This document shows positions 8,617 to 16,305 of a DNA stretch of 64,000 bases, one piece after another. Position 1 is the first letter of the stretch, and the number at the start of each line of letters is the position of its first letter. Both the position numbers and the translations under genes were made by a program. Under the pieces are notes generated by a model, which made no database searches, was not told where the DNA came from, and worked only from the letters and a program-made list of their open reading frames with translations. This DNA is from an uncultured Bacteroidales bacterium (GTDB taxonomy: Bacteria > Bacteroidota > Bacteroidia > Bacteroidales > Bacteroidaceae), in contig CADAJS010000004.1 in assembly GCA_902788315.1 (NCBI GenBank), forward strand, positions 124,001-188,000, read 5' to 3'.

Positions 8617-9098
8617 CATTTGTTCGCTGATTCTTTACCCTCCAGATAGCGGGCGAAGATGCGGGCTGCACTCTCCACCTTGGCGGCGCAGGGTCGGGTC
8701 TTGTAGTACTCGGCTGTGCGCTCGGATGCCTGATAGTTGCCACGAACGACCCTGCCGCTCAGCCCGAGGAGGTCGGCACATATCAGGGAGCCGTTCTCCT
8801 GCTCGCTCTCGTGGAGGAGTTCCTGGACCACCTTGTAGCAGGCGGACTTTCCCTCGCGGTCGGAGCCCTCGGTCTGCCCGCAGTCCATCCCTACGAGCAT
8901 GACGATTCCCGACACGGCACCACACATCATGCGCAGGCGTCCCACTCCGCCTCCGAAGCCTGCACCGACGCGCTTTGCCTGTTCGGGGGTAAACCCATAG
9001 AGGTCGGCAAAGGCAGCCACCACGCTCTGACAGCATCCGTAGCCCTGCATGAAGTTGTCCACGGCCCGCTGCACTCTCTCTTCGTATTTGCTTTCCAT
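8616..9098 (-). CDS. C_GCAxxG_C_C family protein
   Basis: 160 residues. It matches the C_GCAxxG_C_C family, in which conserved cysteines are thought to bind a redox centre. Visible cysteines are C22-C23 in GYGCCQSV, C59 in RMMCGAVSG, C73 in MDCGQ, C87 and C107. The glycine-rich VGAGFGGGVGRL segment is present. Probably cytoplasmic; no signal peptide. The biochemical role of the family is not settled. Convergent with the PepSY-like gene. A short C6-GA-G6 inverted repeat (9123-9136) separates it from the GH43 gene upstream. Confidence 0.85.
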   Translation of the reverse strand: MESKYEERVQRAVDNFMQGYGCCQSVVAAFADLYGFTPEQAKRVGAGFGGGVGRLRMMCGAVSGIVMLVGMDCGQTEGSDREGKSACYKVVQELLHESEQENGSLICADLLGLSGRVVRGNYQASERTAEYYKTRPCAAKVESAARIFARYLEGKESANK

Positions 9099-9183
9099 AT
9101 TTCTGATGAGGTGGGACCAAATCCCCCCGAGGGGGGGCGGCCAATGCGGTGGGAGCCGCGCCGTCCCTCCTGGTGTTTTCTCG

Positions 9184-10173
9184 TTACTTCCTGTCGTCTT
9201 CTCCCTTCGCTGTCGGTTTCATGTACGGCGTCTTGTATTTCGGGCTGATGCGCATCCTCCACTCGCCGTTCACGCGGCGGAAGCGGACGCGGCTCATATA
9301 CATGGCCCGGGGATGGACGTGGGACGTGTCGCGATGGGCATGATAGACGGCCCAGAGGCGGCCGCGACGGTCGCGGAACATGGCATTGTGCCCCACGCCC
9401 ACCAGGCTGCCCGGCCGCTGCAGGAGCGGGTTCCTGCCTGCGCGGCGCGACAGCTCCGGAGTCGCCTCCTCGTACTTCGTCCAGGGGCCGGTGGGGCTGG
9501 AGGCGGTGGCACAGCCCAGGCCGTACATGGGGCTCTCGTAGCTGTTGGCCGAGTAGGTCATATAGTATCGTCCCCGATGTTTGATGACGAACGAGCCTTC
9601 GTTCACTCGCGGCCACACCTCCTCCCACCGTTGCGAGACATGGATACAGGGGCGCATGGTCTCGGGCCGCAGCGTCTGCAGGTCGTCCTCCAGGCGAGCC
9701 ACCCAGATGTTCAGCCCGTCGTTGAAGCGGTCGAAGAAGAGCCAGGCCTGCCCGTCGTCGTCGCGGAAGAGCGTGTTGTCGATACACTTCTCGCCCTCGA
9801 TCATCGGTTTCTTCACCTTCTGGCGGAAGGGGCCGAGCGGCGAGTCGGCCGTGGCCACACAGATATGCTCCTCGGCAGTGAAATACATGTACCAGGTGCC
9901 GTTCGCCTCGTACACCTCGGGAGCCCAGAACCAGTGGTCGCCCCATACGTCGTCGCGATGGAGCGCCAGGCCGCGCCGCTCCCAGGAGCGCAGGTTCCGG
10001 GAGGTATAGACCTCGATGCCGTCTGGGGCACCGGTGCCGTAGGCATAGTAGAGGCCGTCGTGGTAGAGGATGAAGGGGTCGGCCAAGAGCACTTTTTGTC
10101 GCTGTTTGGCAAATGTAACGGCGGGGAGCAGCAGGAGCAGCATGGCCGTGAGGAGGAGGAGTTTATAGTTCAT
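9184..10173 (-). CDS. Glycoside hydrolase family 43 enzyme, secreted
   Basis: 329 residues: a signal peptide (hydrophobic core LLLLTAMLLLLLPAVTFA) and one five-bladed beta-propeller. The GH43 triad is visible: Asp32 in ADPF, Asp132 in CIDNTLF and Glu192 in VNEGSF. Likely acts on arabinose- or xylose-containing glycans in the periplasm; the exact specificity cannot be read. Its ATG lies inside a nine-unit heptamer array. Upstream ATGs in the array each open a frame that stops within a few codons. Probably read through from the dcuB-like gene 122 bp upstream, as no separate promoter is seen. Confidence 0.9.
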   Translation of the reverse strand: MNYKLLLLTAMLLLLLPAVTFAKQRQKVLLADPFILYHDGLYYAYGTGAPDGIEVYTSRNLRSWERRGLALHRDDVWGDHWFWAPEVYEANGTWYMYFTAEEHICVATADSPLGPFRQKVKKPMIEGEKCIDNTLFRDDDGQAWLFFDRFNDGLNIWVARLEDDLQTLRPETMRPCIHVSQRWEEVWPRVNEGSFVIKHRGRYYMTYSANSYESPMYGLGCATASSPTGPWTKYEEATPELSRRAGRNPLLQRPGSLVGVGHNAMFRDRRGRLWAVYHAHRDTSHVHPRAMYMSRVRFRRVNGEWRMRISPKYKTPYMKPTAKGEDDRK

Positions 10174-10227
10174 AGTTTATAGTTCATAGTTTATAGTTCA
10201 TAGTTCATAGTTTATAGTTCATAGTTC
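10162..10227. repeat. Heptanucleotide array (TTYATAG)9 spanning the GH43 start codon
   Basis: Nine perfect-phase units from 10162 to 10224, alternating TTTATAG and TTCATAG. Five units contain CAT, which is ATG on the coding minus strand; the one at 10173 is the GH43 start. Confidence 0.9.
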
Positions 10228-10286
10228 TTGGACAAGCCAAGCGGCAGAGCCGATTACTTGGACAAGCCAAGCGGCAGGGCCGATTA
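10227..10286. repeat. Two tandem 30-bp hairpin units
   Basis: Direct copies at 10227-10256 and 10257-10286 differ at one base (cagag/caggg). Each starts with CTTGGACAAGCCAAG, a 5-bp-arm hairpin. The same module, as CTTCGACAAGCGAAG, sits inside the promoter repeats near 22.3 and 58.36 kb. Confidence 0.85.
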
Positions 10287-10294
10287 CTCTTACT

Positions 10295-11743
10295 TTAGTA
10301 GATAATCATTGTGAGGGCGTAGGACACGACGGTGGACACGAAGACGCTGACGAGGCCAGGCATCATGAAGGAGTGGTTCAGCAGGTACTTGCCGATGACG
10401 GTGGTGCCCGAGCGGTCGAAGTTCACCGTGGCGATGTCCGAGGGATAGTTGGGGATGAAGAAGTAGCCGTAAACAGCGGGGAACACGCCCAGCAGCACGG
10501 GGCCTGGGATGCCCAGGTGATAGGCCAGCGGCAGCATGGCCACGACGACGGCTCCCTGCGAGTTGATGAGCACCGAGACCAGGAAGAAGACGATGGCAAT
10601 GCTCCAGGGGTATCGGGCCACGATACCCTCCAGCCCGGCCTGAATCTCAGGCATGTAGTTGGAGAAATAGGTGTCGGCCATCCACGCGATACCATAGATG
10701 GCCACCACGGCCACCATGCCCGACTGCCACACGGGTCCGCTGACGGCCTTCTTGGGCTGTGCCTTGCAGAAGATGATCATCAGCGCTGCGGCGGTTATCA
10801 TCACGATCTGGATCACCAGGTTCATCTTCAGGTCCACCATGCCGTGCTCCGTCAGCCCCTCGGCCTCGATGCCTGCCGCAGCCAGCTGGGCAGCGCTGAT
10901 TTTCACGCCGCTCACGAGGGTGACGGCCTCGGCACCCTTCACCGCCCGGATGGTGTCATAGGAGGGGAGCAACTGGGGGAAGGTGGCCAGCAGCACGATG
11001 ACGGCCAGCGCAGCAAAGAAGATATAGACGGCTCGCTTGGCCGACTGCGGTATCTCGCGGTCCAGCGTCGTGGCCGTATTGCCATAGATGTATGCACGCT
11101 GCTCGGGGTCCTGCAGGCGGGCCTGGAAGACGGGGTCCCGGTCCAGGTCGAGTCCGCGGCGATAGCTGGCAGCGGCGGCCGCCAGGAGTCCGCACAGGCA
11201 GGCGGGGATGGAGATCATCAGCACGCCGGGGATGGTGATATCGAAGCCGTTGGCATTGGATATGGTGACGAAGGCCACCACGGCGGCCGCGATGGGCGAG
11301 CAGGTGATGCCCACCTGGGAGGCGATGCTCGCCACGGCGCAGGGCCGCTCGGGGCGGATGCCCTTCTTCAGCGCGATGTCACAGATGATGGGCATCAGCG
11401 TATAGACCACATGCCCCGTGCCCACCAGCACGGTGAGCAGGAAGGTGCACAGCGGAGCCAGGAACGTGATGCGGTCGGGGTGGCGGCGCAGCATCCGCTC
11501 CGCTCCCTGAATCATCCAGTCCATGCCGCCCGAGGCCTGCATGATGCCGGCACACGTAACGGCAGCGATGATGATGTAGATGACGTCGGTGGGCGGCGAG
11601 CCGGGCTTCAGCCCGAAGCCGAAGACCAGGATGGCCAGTCCGATACCCGAGATGGCGCCCAGGGCCAGCGACCCGTAGCGCGAGCCCACCCACAGCGCGC
11701 CCAGCACGATGAGCAGCTGTAGAATCATTGCAAAGGAAAACAT
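10295..11743 (-). CDS. dcuB: Anaerobic C4-dicarboxylate transporter, DcuA/DcuB type
   Basis: 482 residues and at least ten hydrophobic segments. It begins MILQLLIVLGALWVGSRYGS, as in the Dcu family, followed by FGFGLKPGSPPTDVI, LVGTGHVVYTLMPII and the C-terminal FFIPNYPSDIATVNFDRSGT. Family role: fumarate uptake coupled to succinate export in the inner membrane during fumarate respiration. This suits a succinate-producing anaerobe. It is longer than E. coli DcuA/B (about 433-446) because of an insert near residues 230-320. Two tandem promoter units precede it. DcuA versus DcuB is not resolved. Confidence 0.85.
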   Translation of the reverse strand: MFSFAMILQLLIVLGALWVGSRYGSLALGAISGIGLAILVFGFGLKPGSPPTDVIYIIIAAVTCAGIMQASGGMDWMIQGAERMLRRHPDRITFLAPLCTFLLTVLVGTGHVVYTLMPIICDIALKKGIRPERPCAVASIASQVGITCSPIAAAVVAFVTISNANGFDITIPGVLMISIPACLCGLLAAAAASYRRGLDLDRDPVFQARLQDPEQRAYIYGNTATTLDREIPQSAKRAVYIFFAALAVIVLLATFPQLLPSYDTIRAVKGAEAVTLVSGVKISAAQLAAAGIEAEGLTEHGMVDLKMNLVIQIVMITAAALMIIFCKAQPKKAVSGPVWQSGMVAVVAIYGIAWMADTYFSNYMPEIQAGLEGIVARYPWSIAIVFFLVSVLINSQGAVVVAMLPLAYHLGIPGPVLLGVFPAVYGYFFIPNYPSDIATVNFDRSGTTVIGKYLLNHSFMMPGLVSVFVSTVVSYALTMIIY

Positions 11744-11777
11744 GTCAGTCTATTGCTATTTTACGTTTGTCGTCCGG

Positions 11778-11930
11778 CAAAGGTACGAATAAGTGAGCGA
11801 AGAAGCAAGGAAAAGAAGAAACTTTTCATTGCCTTTGTCGAGCGGGAGTGCCTAAGACCGAAGGTCAAAGGTACAAATAAGCGAGTACAAAAGCAAGGAA
11901 AAAAATAAAAACTTTTCACATTGCGCGTCT
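11778..11930 (-). repeat. Two tandem 88-bp promoter units upstream of dcuB
   Basis: On the minus strand each unit carries TTGC, a 19-bp spacer and TACCTTTG: the gene-proximal one at 11808-11778, the distal one at 11896-11866, exactly 88 bp apart. Between them lies GACCTTCGGTCTTAGGCACT, shared with the rarA array. The gene may have two promoters. Confidence 0.8.
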
Positions 11931-11968
11931 TCAAAAAACAAGCCTCGCATGTGAATGCAACTCTTATT

Positions 11969-12308
11969 GCAAAATGCAAAATGCAAAATGCAAAGGAGTG
12001 AGAGCAGAGAGCGGGAAAAGCGCGTTTTAAGCCCTTTGGGCTTAACGTTTCGCGAAAATCGCGTTTTAAGGCACTTCTTGGTGCGTTTCTCACTCGGGGT
12101 GGTCATCCCTACCGCCGGAGGTGCGAACGGCGATTCTGAGGCCATTCTGTGGCGATTCCTGGGCTATCCTTCTTCGCCCTATCCGGACGCAGCAGAGTCT
12201 CGGCATTCGTAATGCGATAAAAACAACAGGACGAATCCTTTCAGCGTATTATAAATGCTAATATTCATCGCAGGCAGATTCCTTTGCATTTTGCATTTTG
12301 CATTTTGC
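11969..12308. repeat. Composite repeat element A with inverted heptamer ends
   Basis: Left end (GCAAAAT)3GCAAA at 11969-11994; right end is the inverse, TTTGC(ATTTTGC)3 at 12283-12308. Inside are a structured module of about 170 bp (11995-12165), containing the hairpin TTAAGCCCTTTGGGCTTAA (12027-12045), and a module of about 78 bp (12203-12280) ending TAATATTCATCGCAGGCAGA. Both modules recur in element B. No gene is recognised. Confidence 0.75.
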
Positions 12309-12413
12309 AAATGAAAAAATGGGTGCTGTTATCCCCTTATTATACGATATGTATAGACTTATTAAAGTTATACTAATATATATTATATAGTTTAGCGGCA
12401 GGGGCTCTTATTT

Positions 12414-13372
12414 GCAAAATGCAAAATGCAAAATGCAAAACAAAGGGGGCGAGAACTGAGAGGGAAAAGCACGTTTTAAGCCCTTTGGGCTTAACGATTC
12501 CGTGAAATCGCGTTTTAAGCCCATCCCGAGCGCATTTCTCCCTCGGGATGGTCGTCTGTACCGCCGAGGGGGCGAACGGCGATCCTGGGGCCATTCTGTG
12601 GCGATTTAGGGGCCGGGGGTGAGGCTTCCATCTTTCACGCCTCACAAAGTTATGAAAATTCGTGACACCTGCGAACGTCATCGGAACTTATTTCGCATTG
12701 TTGGCACACAGCGTGCCGATGCTTGCCGTAGCGTCGTCGGGCGCTTGCGGAATGCCGCGTCCTTGCAACGTCGAACAGAGAGCGCCGCTTGCCGTGATTC
12801 CATCGCACGCTGAAGGCAGGCGCAAGGAGGCTCGAAGGAAGACGCGAGAAAAGATACAATTGCCTGACGCTCAAACTTTAAAACCATGCTTAAGCATTCT
12901 ATTACAGTGCGCAGCACGAAGCCCGGAGAAAGAAGACTGACATCACCGAGACCAAGGAGCATTCCGCCATCAAGGTTCCGAAAACACGACACTCAGTAAC
13001 CAAGCCAAGCACACAGCCATCCGCTCGTCCGAATTTTAAAATCCGAACGCTACAGAATATCAGCATTTGCAATGCGACGAAAAACTACGACACGAACCCT
13101 ATCGGCGCACCCGCAAATGTTAATATTCATCGCTGGCAGATTATAAATCCGACTGAGCACGTTAAATGCTCTGACCCCTCTCAAATCCCCAATAATCCCT
13201 AATCCCTCGCTCGGCTCCGCCGCTTTGCCTTTAGTGCAAAGAATCCAATAATCCTTAATCCCAAAATGCCTTTGCATTTGACTTCGTCGAATGCATGCGT
13301 CGCTCGGCAAAGCTCGAAAGCGAGCTTTCGGCTCTGCTCTCACTCCTTTGCATTTTGCATTTTGCATTTTGC
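12414..13372. repeat. Composite repeat element B with inverted heptamer ends
   Basis: Same plan as element A, 106 bp further on. Left heptamers are at 12414-12440, the hairpin module at 12441-12612 (TTAAGCCC/GGGCTTAA stem at 12476-12494), the second module at 13062-13142 and right inverted heptamers at 13347-13372. Relative to A it has about 450 extra bases between the modules and about 200 after the second. The extra DNA has no convincing gene. A short frame from ATG 12884 (MLKHSITVRSTKPGERR) runs 37 codons and may be a remnant. Confidence 0.7.
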
Positions 13373-13379
13373 AATAAGC

Positions 13380-14117
13380 CTACTGTATGATGCCGCGGTA
13401 GTCGCGCTTCACCTGCTCGTAGCTCTCGAGGTTGCCGATGTCGAAGCGGCGCCCGGGCATTTCCATGGCGTGGACGACGGTCTGCGTGGCGAGCCAGGCG
13501 ATGTAGCTGCCGGGGGCGTCTGTGCCGCAGCCTGCGGCTATGCCCTGGGGCACGAGGCGGGCGTCCTGACGCGTATAGTAATAGAAGGGGGGGCAGCACC
13601 AGTGGGTCTCGGGCGTGGGCGACTTCTCGGTCATGCGCAGCACGCGGTCGGAGGCATCGGTGGTCACCACGCCGCACTTCAGCAGCCGCTGCTCGCTGGG
13701 CTCATAGAAGCGCATGATGCAGCTGGTGCCCTTCGCGCGGGCGTAGCGGATGAAGTGCTGCAGCGAGAAGTCGAGCACATTGTCGCCGGCGATGACCAGC
13801 ATGTCGTCGTCCAGGGCGAGCTGGCGGATGGCAAACTGGATGTCGCAGACGGCGCCCAGGCGGGTCTCGTTGGTCGATGTGCCGTCGTCCACGACGGTGA
13901 TCCGCTGCGTCTTCGTCCGGGCCCAGGCCTCAAAGTGGTGGGCAAACTTATGGTTCGAGATGACTACGTATTCGTCCACCAGGCGAGCGCCGTCGATATC
14001 ATCGACGAGCCAGTCGAGGATGGTCTTGTCGCCCACCGTGAGCAGGGGCTTGGGGAAGTTCTCAGTCAGAGGGTAGAGCCGCGTGGCATAGCCTGCGGCA
14101 AGGATGAGACATTTCAT
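13380..14117 (-). CDS. Sugar-1-phosphate nucleotidyltransferase
   Basis: 245 residues. The N-terminus has the nucleotidyltransferase signature LAAGYATRLYPLT followed by PKPLL (residues 6-26), then ILDWLVDDID, VVDDGTSTNETRLGA and the metal-binding AGDN. The length is close to single-domain NTP-transferases of the RmlA/GalU superfamily. It would join a sugar-1-phosphate to a nucleotide in the cytoplasm. It is downstream of, and on the same strand as, the galactokinase-family gene (172 bp apart). The kinase could supply the sugar-1-phosphate. Which sugar and which nucleotide are not readable. Confidence 0.85.
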   Translation of the reverse strand: MKCLILAAGYATRLYPLTENFPKPLLTVGDKTILDWLVDDIDGARLVDEYVVISNHKFAHHFEAWARTKTQRITVVDDGTSTNETRLGAVCDIQFAIRQLALDDDMLVIAGDNVLDFSLQHFIRYARAKGTSCIMRFYEPSEQRLLKCGVVTTDASDRVLRMTEKSPTPETHWCCPPFYYYTRQDARLVPQGIAAGCGTDAPGSYIAWLATQTVVHAMEMPGRRFDIGNLESYEQVKRDYRGIIQ

Positions 14118-14121
14118 TGGA

Positions 14122-14282
14122 TTTAAGTGAAGAGTGAAAAGTGAAAAATTGAAGTTACTGATTGGGGTGGGTTTAAGTGAAAAGTGAAAAAATGAAGTTA
14201 CTGATTGGGGATTGGTTTACATCCTGTTTATCTGCGGCTGAAATGTATCTCCGATTTTTCACTTTTCACTTTTCACTCTTTA
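14122..14282. repeat. Duplicated GTGAAAA heptamer tract with an inverted copy
   Basis: A segment containing TTTAAGTGAAgAGTGAAAAG and ending GAAGTTACTGATTGGGG occurs at 14122-14166 and again at 14172-14210. An inverted (TTTTCAC)n tract lies at 14254-14278. The tract fills the gap between the kinase and nucleotidyltransferase genes. Confidence 0.8.
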
Positions 14283-14289
14283 CTTCGAA

Positions 14290-15465
14290 CTACGCCATTA
14301 CTCCATCGGCGCTCTGGCAGATGTGGATGGAGAACTTGCCTTCGAGCTGGGGGAAGGCCTTGAGATACTCGCGGGCGACGCTCTGGCAGATGGACTCCTC
14401 GAACGCCGGGTCGATGAGGGCCATGCAGCAGCCCTTGAAGCCGGCGCCGCTGAAGCGTCCGCCGTAGATGCCGTCGGTGCGGGTCATGATGTCGTAGAGC
14501 GTCTTCAGCTCGGGCGAGCCCGTCTCCCAGTTGTAGATGCTGCTCCATCCGCTCTCGAAGCTGAGGCGGCCGAAGGTGGCCAGGTCGCCCCGACGCCATG
14601 CCTCGGCACCGCGCTCGACGCGGTCGAACTCGGTGAACCAGTGTTCGGCCCGGAGCTGCCAGGTATGGGGCAGGCGGTCGCGGAAGTGGTCGTACACCTG
14701 GCGCGGGATGTCGCGCATGTTCGTCTCCTGGAACTTGCCGTAGTCCATCCCCGCGTAGGCGGCCAGGGCATAGGCTGCGCTGCGCAGCTCATCGACGCGC
14801 ATATTGAACTTGCTGCCAGCCAGCGTGCGCTCCACGCCGCTGAAGAAGATGGCTATCCGATAGGGCTTCATGTCGGGATGGGTGGGGATGAGCTCATACT
14901 GGTCGGTCTTCGTGTCGAGATAGAGCAAGTGGTCCTTTCTGGAATACATCTCGCAGCTCTGGTCCAGCTTGCCGCTGCTCACGCCCACGTATTGGTTCTC
15001 GGCCTCCACCGAGCACTGGATCAGCTCGAGGGGCGTGGGCTGTATGTGGTTCACCTGGCACAGGGCCTTCAGGAACACCAGCACCACGGCGGCCGACGAG
15101 GAGAGGCCTCCGATGGGCAGCGTGCCCTCGATGACGCCGCTCAGCCCCACCTGCAGGGGGTAGCGTGCGGAGAGCTTCATCGTGGCGCCGCGCAGGTAGT
15201 CGGCCCAGTCGTTCTCCTTCTCCCGCGGCACCTCGCGAACATGCCACTGGGCACGCTTGTCAAACTGGAGCGACGAGAGTTCCACCACGCCGTTCTGCTT
15301 GGGGCGGTAGGCCAGGTGGATGCCCTTGTCGATGGCCAGGCCGGTAATCTTCCCCAGGTTGTGGTCCGAGTGGGCGCCGATGGGACAGATGCGATACGGG
15401 CAGAAGGCCACGGCCTCGGCCTCGCGGTGGTAAATCTCGAAGAATCGTTCTTGGCAATGTAACAT
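14290..15465 (-). CDS. Galactokinase-family GHMP kinase, galacturonokinase-like
   Basis: 391 residues. The N-terminal substrate motif is RICPIGAHSDHNLG (25-38), where classical galactokinases have GRVNLIGEHTDY. The ICPxGAHxDH form is the one I associate with plant galacturonokinase. The GHMP phosphate loop LPIGGLSSSAA is at 116-126. A C-terminal GGRFSGAGFKGCCMA is also present. It would phosphorylate C1 of a galactose-type sugar or uronic acid in the cytoplasm. The adjacent nucleotidyltransferase suggests a salvage route to an NDP-sugar. It has its own promoter. Galactokinase proper is the alternative. Confidence 0.8.
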   Translation of the reverse strand: MLHCQERFFEIYHREAEAVAFCPYRICPIGAHSDHNLGKITGLAIDKGIHLAYRPKQNGVVELSSLQFDKRAQWHVREVPREKENDWADYLRGATMKLSARYPLQVGLSGVIEGTLPIGGLSSSAAVVLVFLKALCQVNHIQPTPLELIQCSVEAENQYVGVSSGKLDQSCEMYSRKDHLLYLDTKTDQYELIPTHPDMKPYRIAIFFSGVERTLAGSKFNMRVDELRSAAYALAAYAGMDYGKFQETNMRDIPRQVYDHFRDRLPHTWQLRAEHWFTEFDRVERGAEAWRRGDLATFGRLSFESGWSSIYNWETGSPELKTLYDIMTRTDGIYGGRFSGAGFKGCCMALIDPAFEESICQSVAREYLKAFPQLEGKFSIHICQSADGVMA

Positions 15466-15517
15466 GATGGATTATGTTTTAACGGTTCAAGGGGGTTCGA
15501 TGTTCAGTCTTCGTGTG

Positions 15518-15525
15518 CAAATGTA
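15518..15525 (-). promoter_or_regulatory. Promoter -7 element of the GHMP kinase gene
   Basis: TACATTTG on the minus strand, 52 bp upstream of the start, with a TTGA at about 21 bp spacing. Confidence 0.55.
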
Positions 15526-15610
15526 GGAATAATTTGTGAATAAAGCTCAATTTTTCGCCGCGTAAAGTAAAAAAAGGCGGTCTCTTGTGCGTTTTTACAC
15601 ACGAAACTGC

Positions 15611-15618
15611 TAATTTTG
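15611..15618 (+). promoter_or_regulatory. Probable promoter -7 element of the DUF308 gene
   Basis: TAATTTTG matches TAnnTTTG and is about 96 bp upstream of the start. The -33 match is weak. Confidence 0.45.
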
Positions 15619-15714
15619 CATGCAAAAAGTGTGCGAGGTTGCTCGCGCTCGGCACATGAAACAAGCTTCATTGCCCTCGCTTAATCGCATCCTTGCATCG
15701 TAAAACCAAACGAT

Positions 15715-16305
15715 ATGCGGATTCTTCTTAGTGCTTTCCTTCGTGCCGCCTGTGCAATAGGCATCGGCGTGCTGCTCGTCACGGACCCTCTGTCCATGAC
15801 CACCGTCATCGTCCAGTTTGTGGGCGCAGTATTCATCGTCCTGGGCCTCACGCAGGCCATCTCCTCGTATTCCGGCTCCAGCGGCGAGGGCTCCTTCAAG
15901 CGCAGCGTCTTTCCCTTCGTGGGCCTTGGCAGCATCCTGCTGGGCGTGCTGCTCGTGCTGATGCCCTCCACCTTTGTGGCCTTCCTGATGTATATCCTGG
16001 GCTTCCTGCTTATCTCTGCCGGATTCAGCCAGTTCTTCGGGCTCGTCTCTGAGCGCCGTGTGGCTCCGCTCACTTGGTGGGTGTTCGTGGTACCGGTGTT
16101 GCTGATTGGGGCGGGCTTCTTCATCCTGCTCAAGCCGCTGGCCTCGGCCTCGCTGCCCTTCATCATCCTCGGAGTGGGCTGCCTGGGCTATGGCGTCTCG
16201 GAGCTGTTCCTGGCCGTGCGCCATCTCCATTTCACTCGGAAGCAGCGACCGGAATACGTCGAGTATGAGGAAGTGACTGGCGAGGAAACGACCGACGAAG
16301 CGTAA
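15715..16305 (+). CDS. DUF308 (HdeD-like) membrane protein
   Basis: 196 residues with six hydrophobic helices in three pairs, as in the DUF308/HdeD family. Visible segments include VIVQFVGAVFIVLGLTQAI, GLGSILLGVLLVLMPSTFVA and WVFVVPVLLIGAGFFILL. The C-terminal tail is charged and cytoplasmic (EYEEVTGEETTDEA). In E. coli HdeD is linked to acid stress; no function can be claimed here. Its last 74 bases overlap the 3' end of the convergent MATE gene. Confidence 0.8.
   Translation: MRILLSAFLRAACAIGIGVLLVTDPLSMTTVIVQFVGAVFIVLGLTQAISSYSGSSGEGSFKRSVFPFVGLGSILLGVLLVLMPSTFVAFLMYILGFLLISAGFSQFFGLVSERRVAPLTWWVFVVPVLLIGAGFFILLKPLASASLPFIILGVGCLGYGVSELFLAVRHLHFTRKQRPEYVEYEEVTGEETTDEA

Noticed and set aside
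10373..11722. A 449-codon plus-strand frame antisense to dcuB
   Set aside because: The minus strand has clear Dcu-family transmembrane sequence. The plus frame is a His/Gly/Asp-rich mirror of hydrophobic codons with no recognisable domain.
11744..13379. A prophage or insertion sequence in the geneless 1.6 kb
   Set aside because: No transposase, integrase or phage-like frame is present; only heptamer-ended repeat modules are seen.
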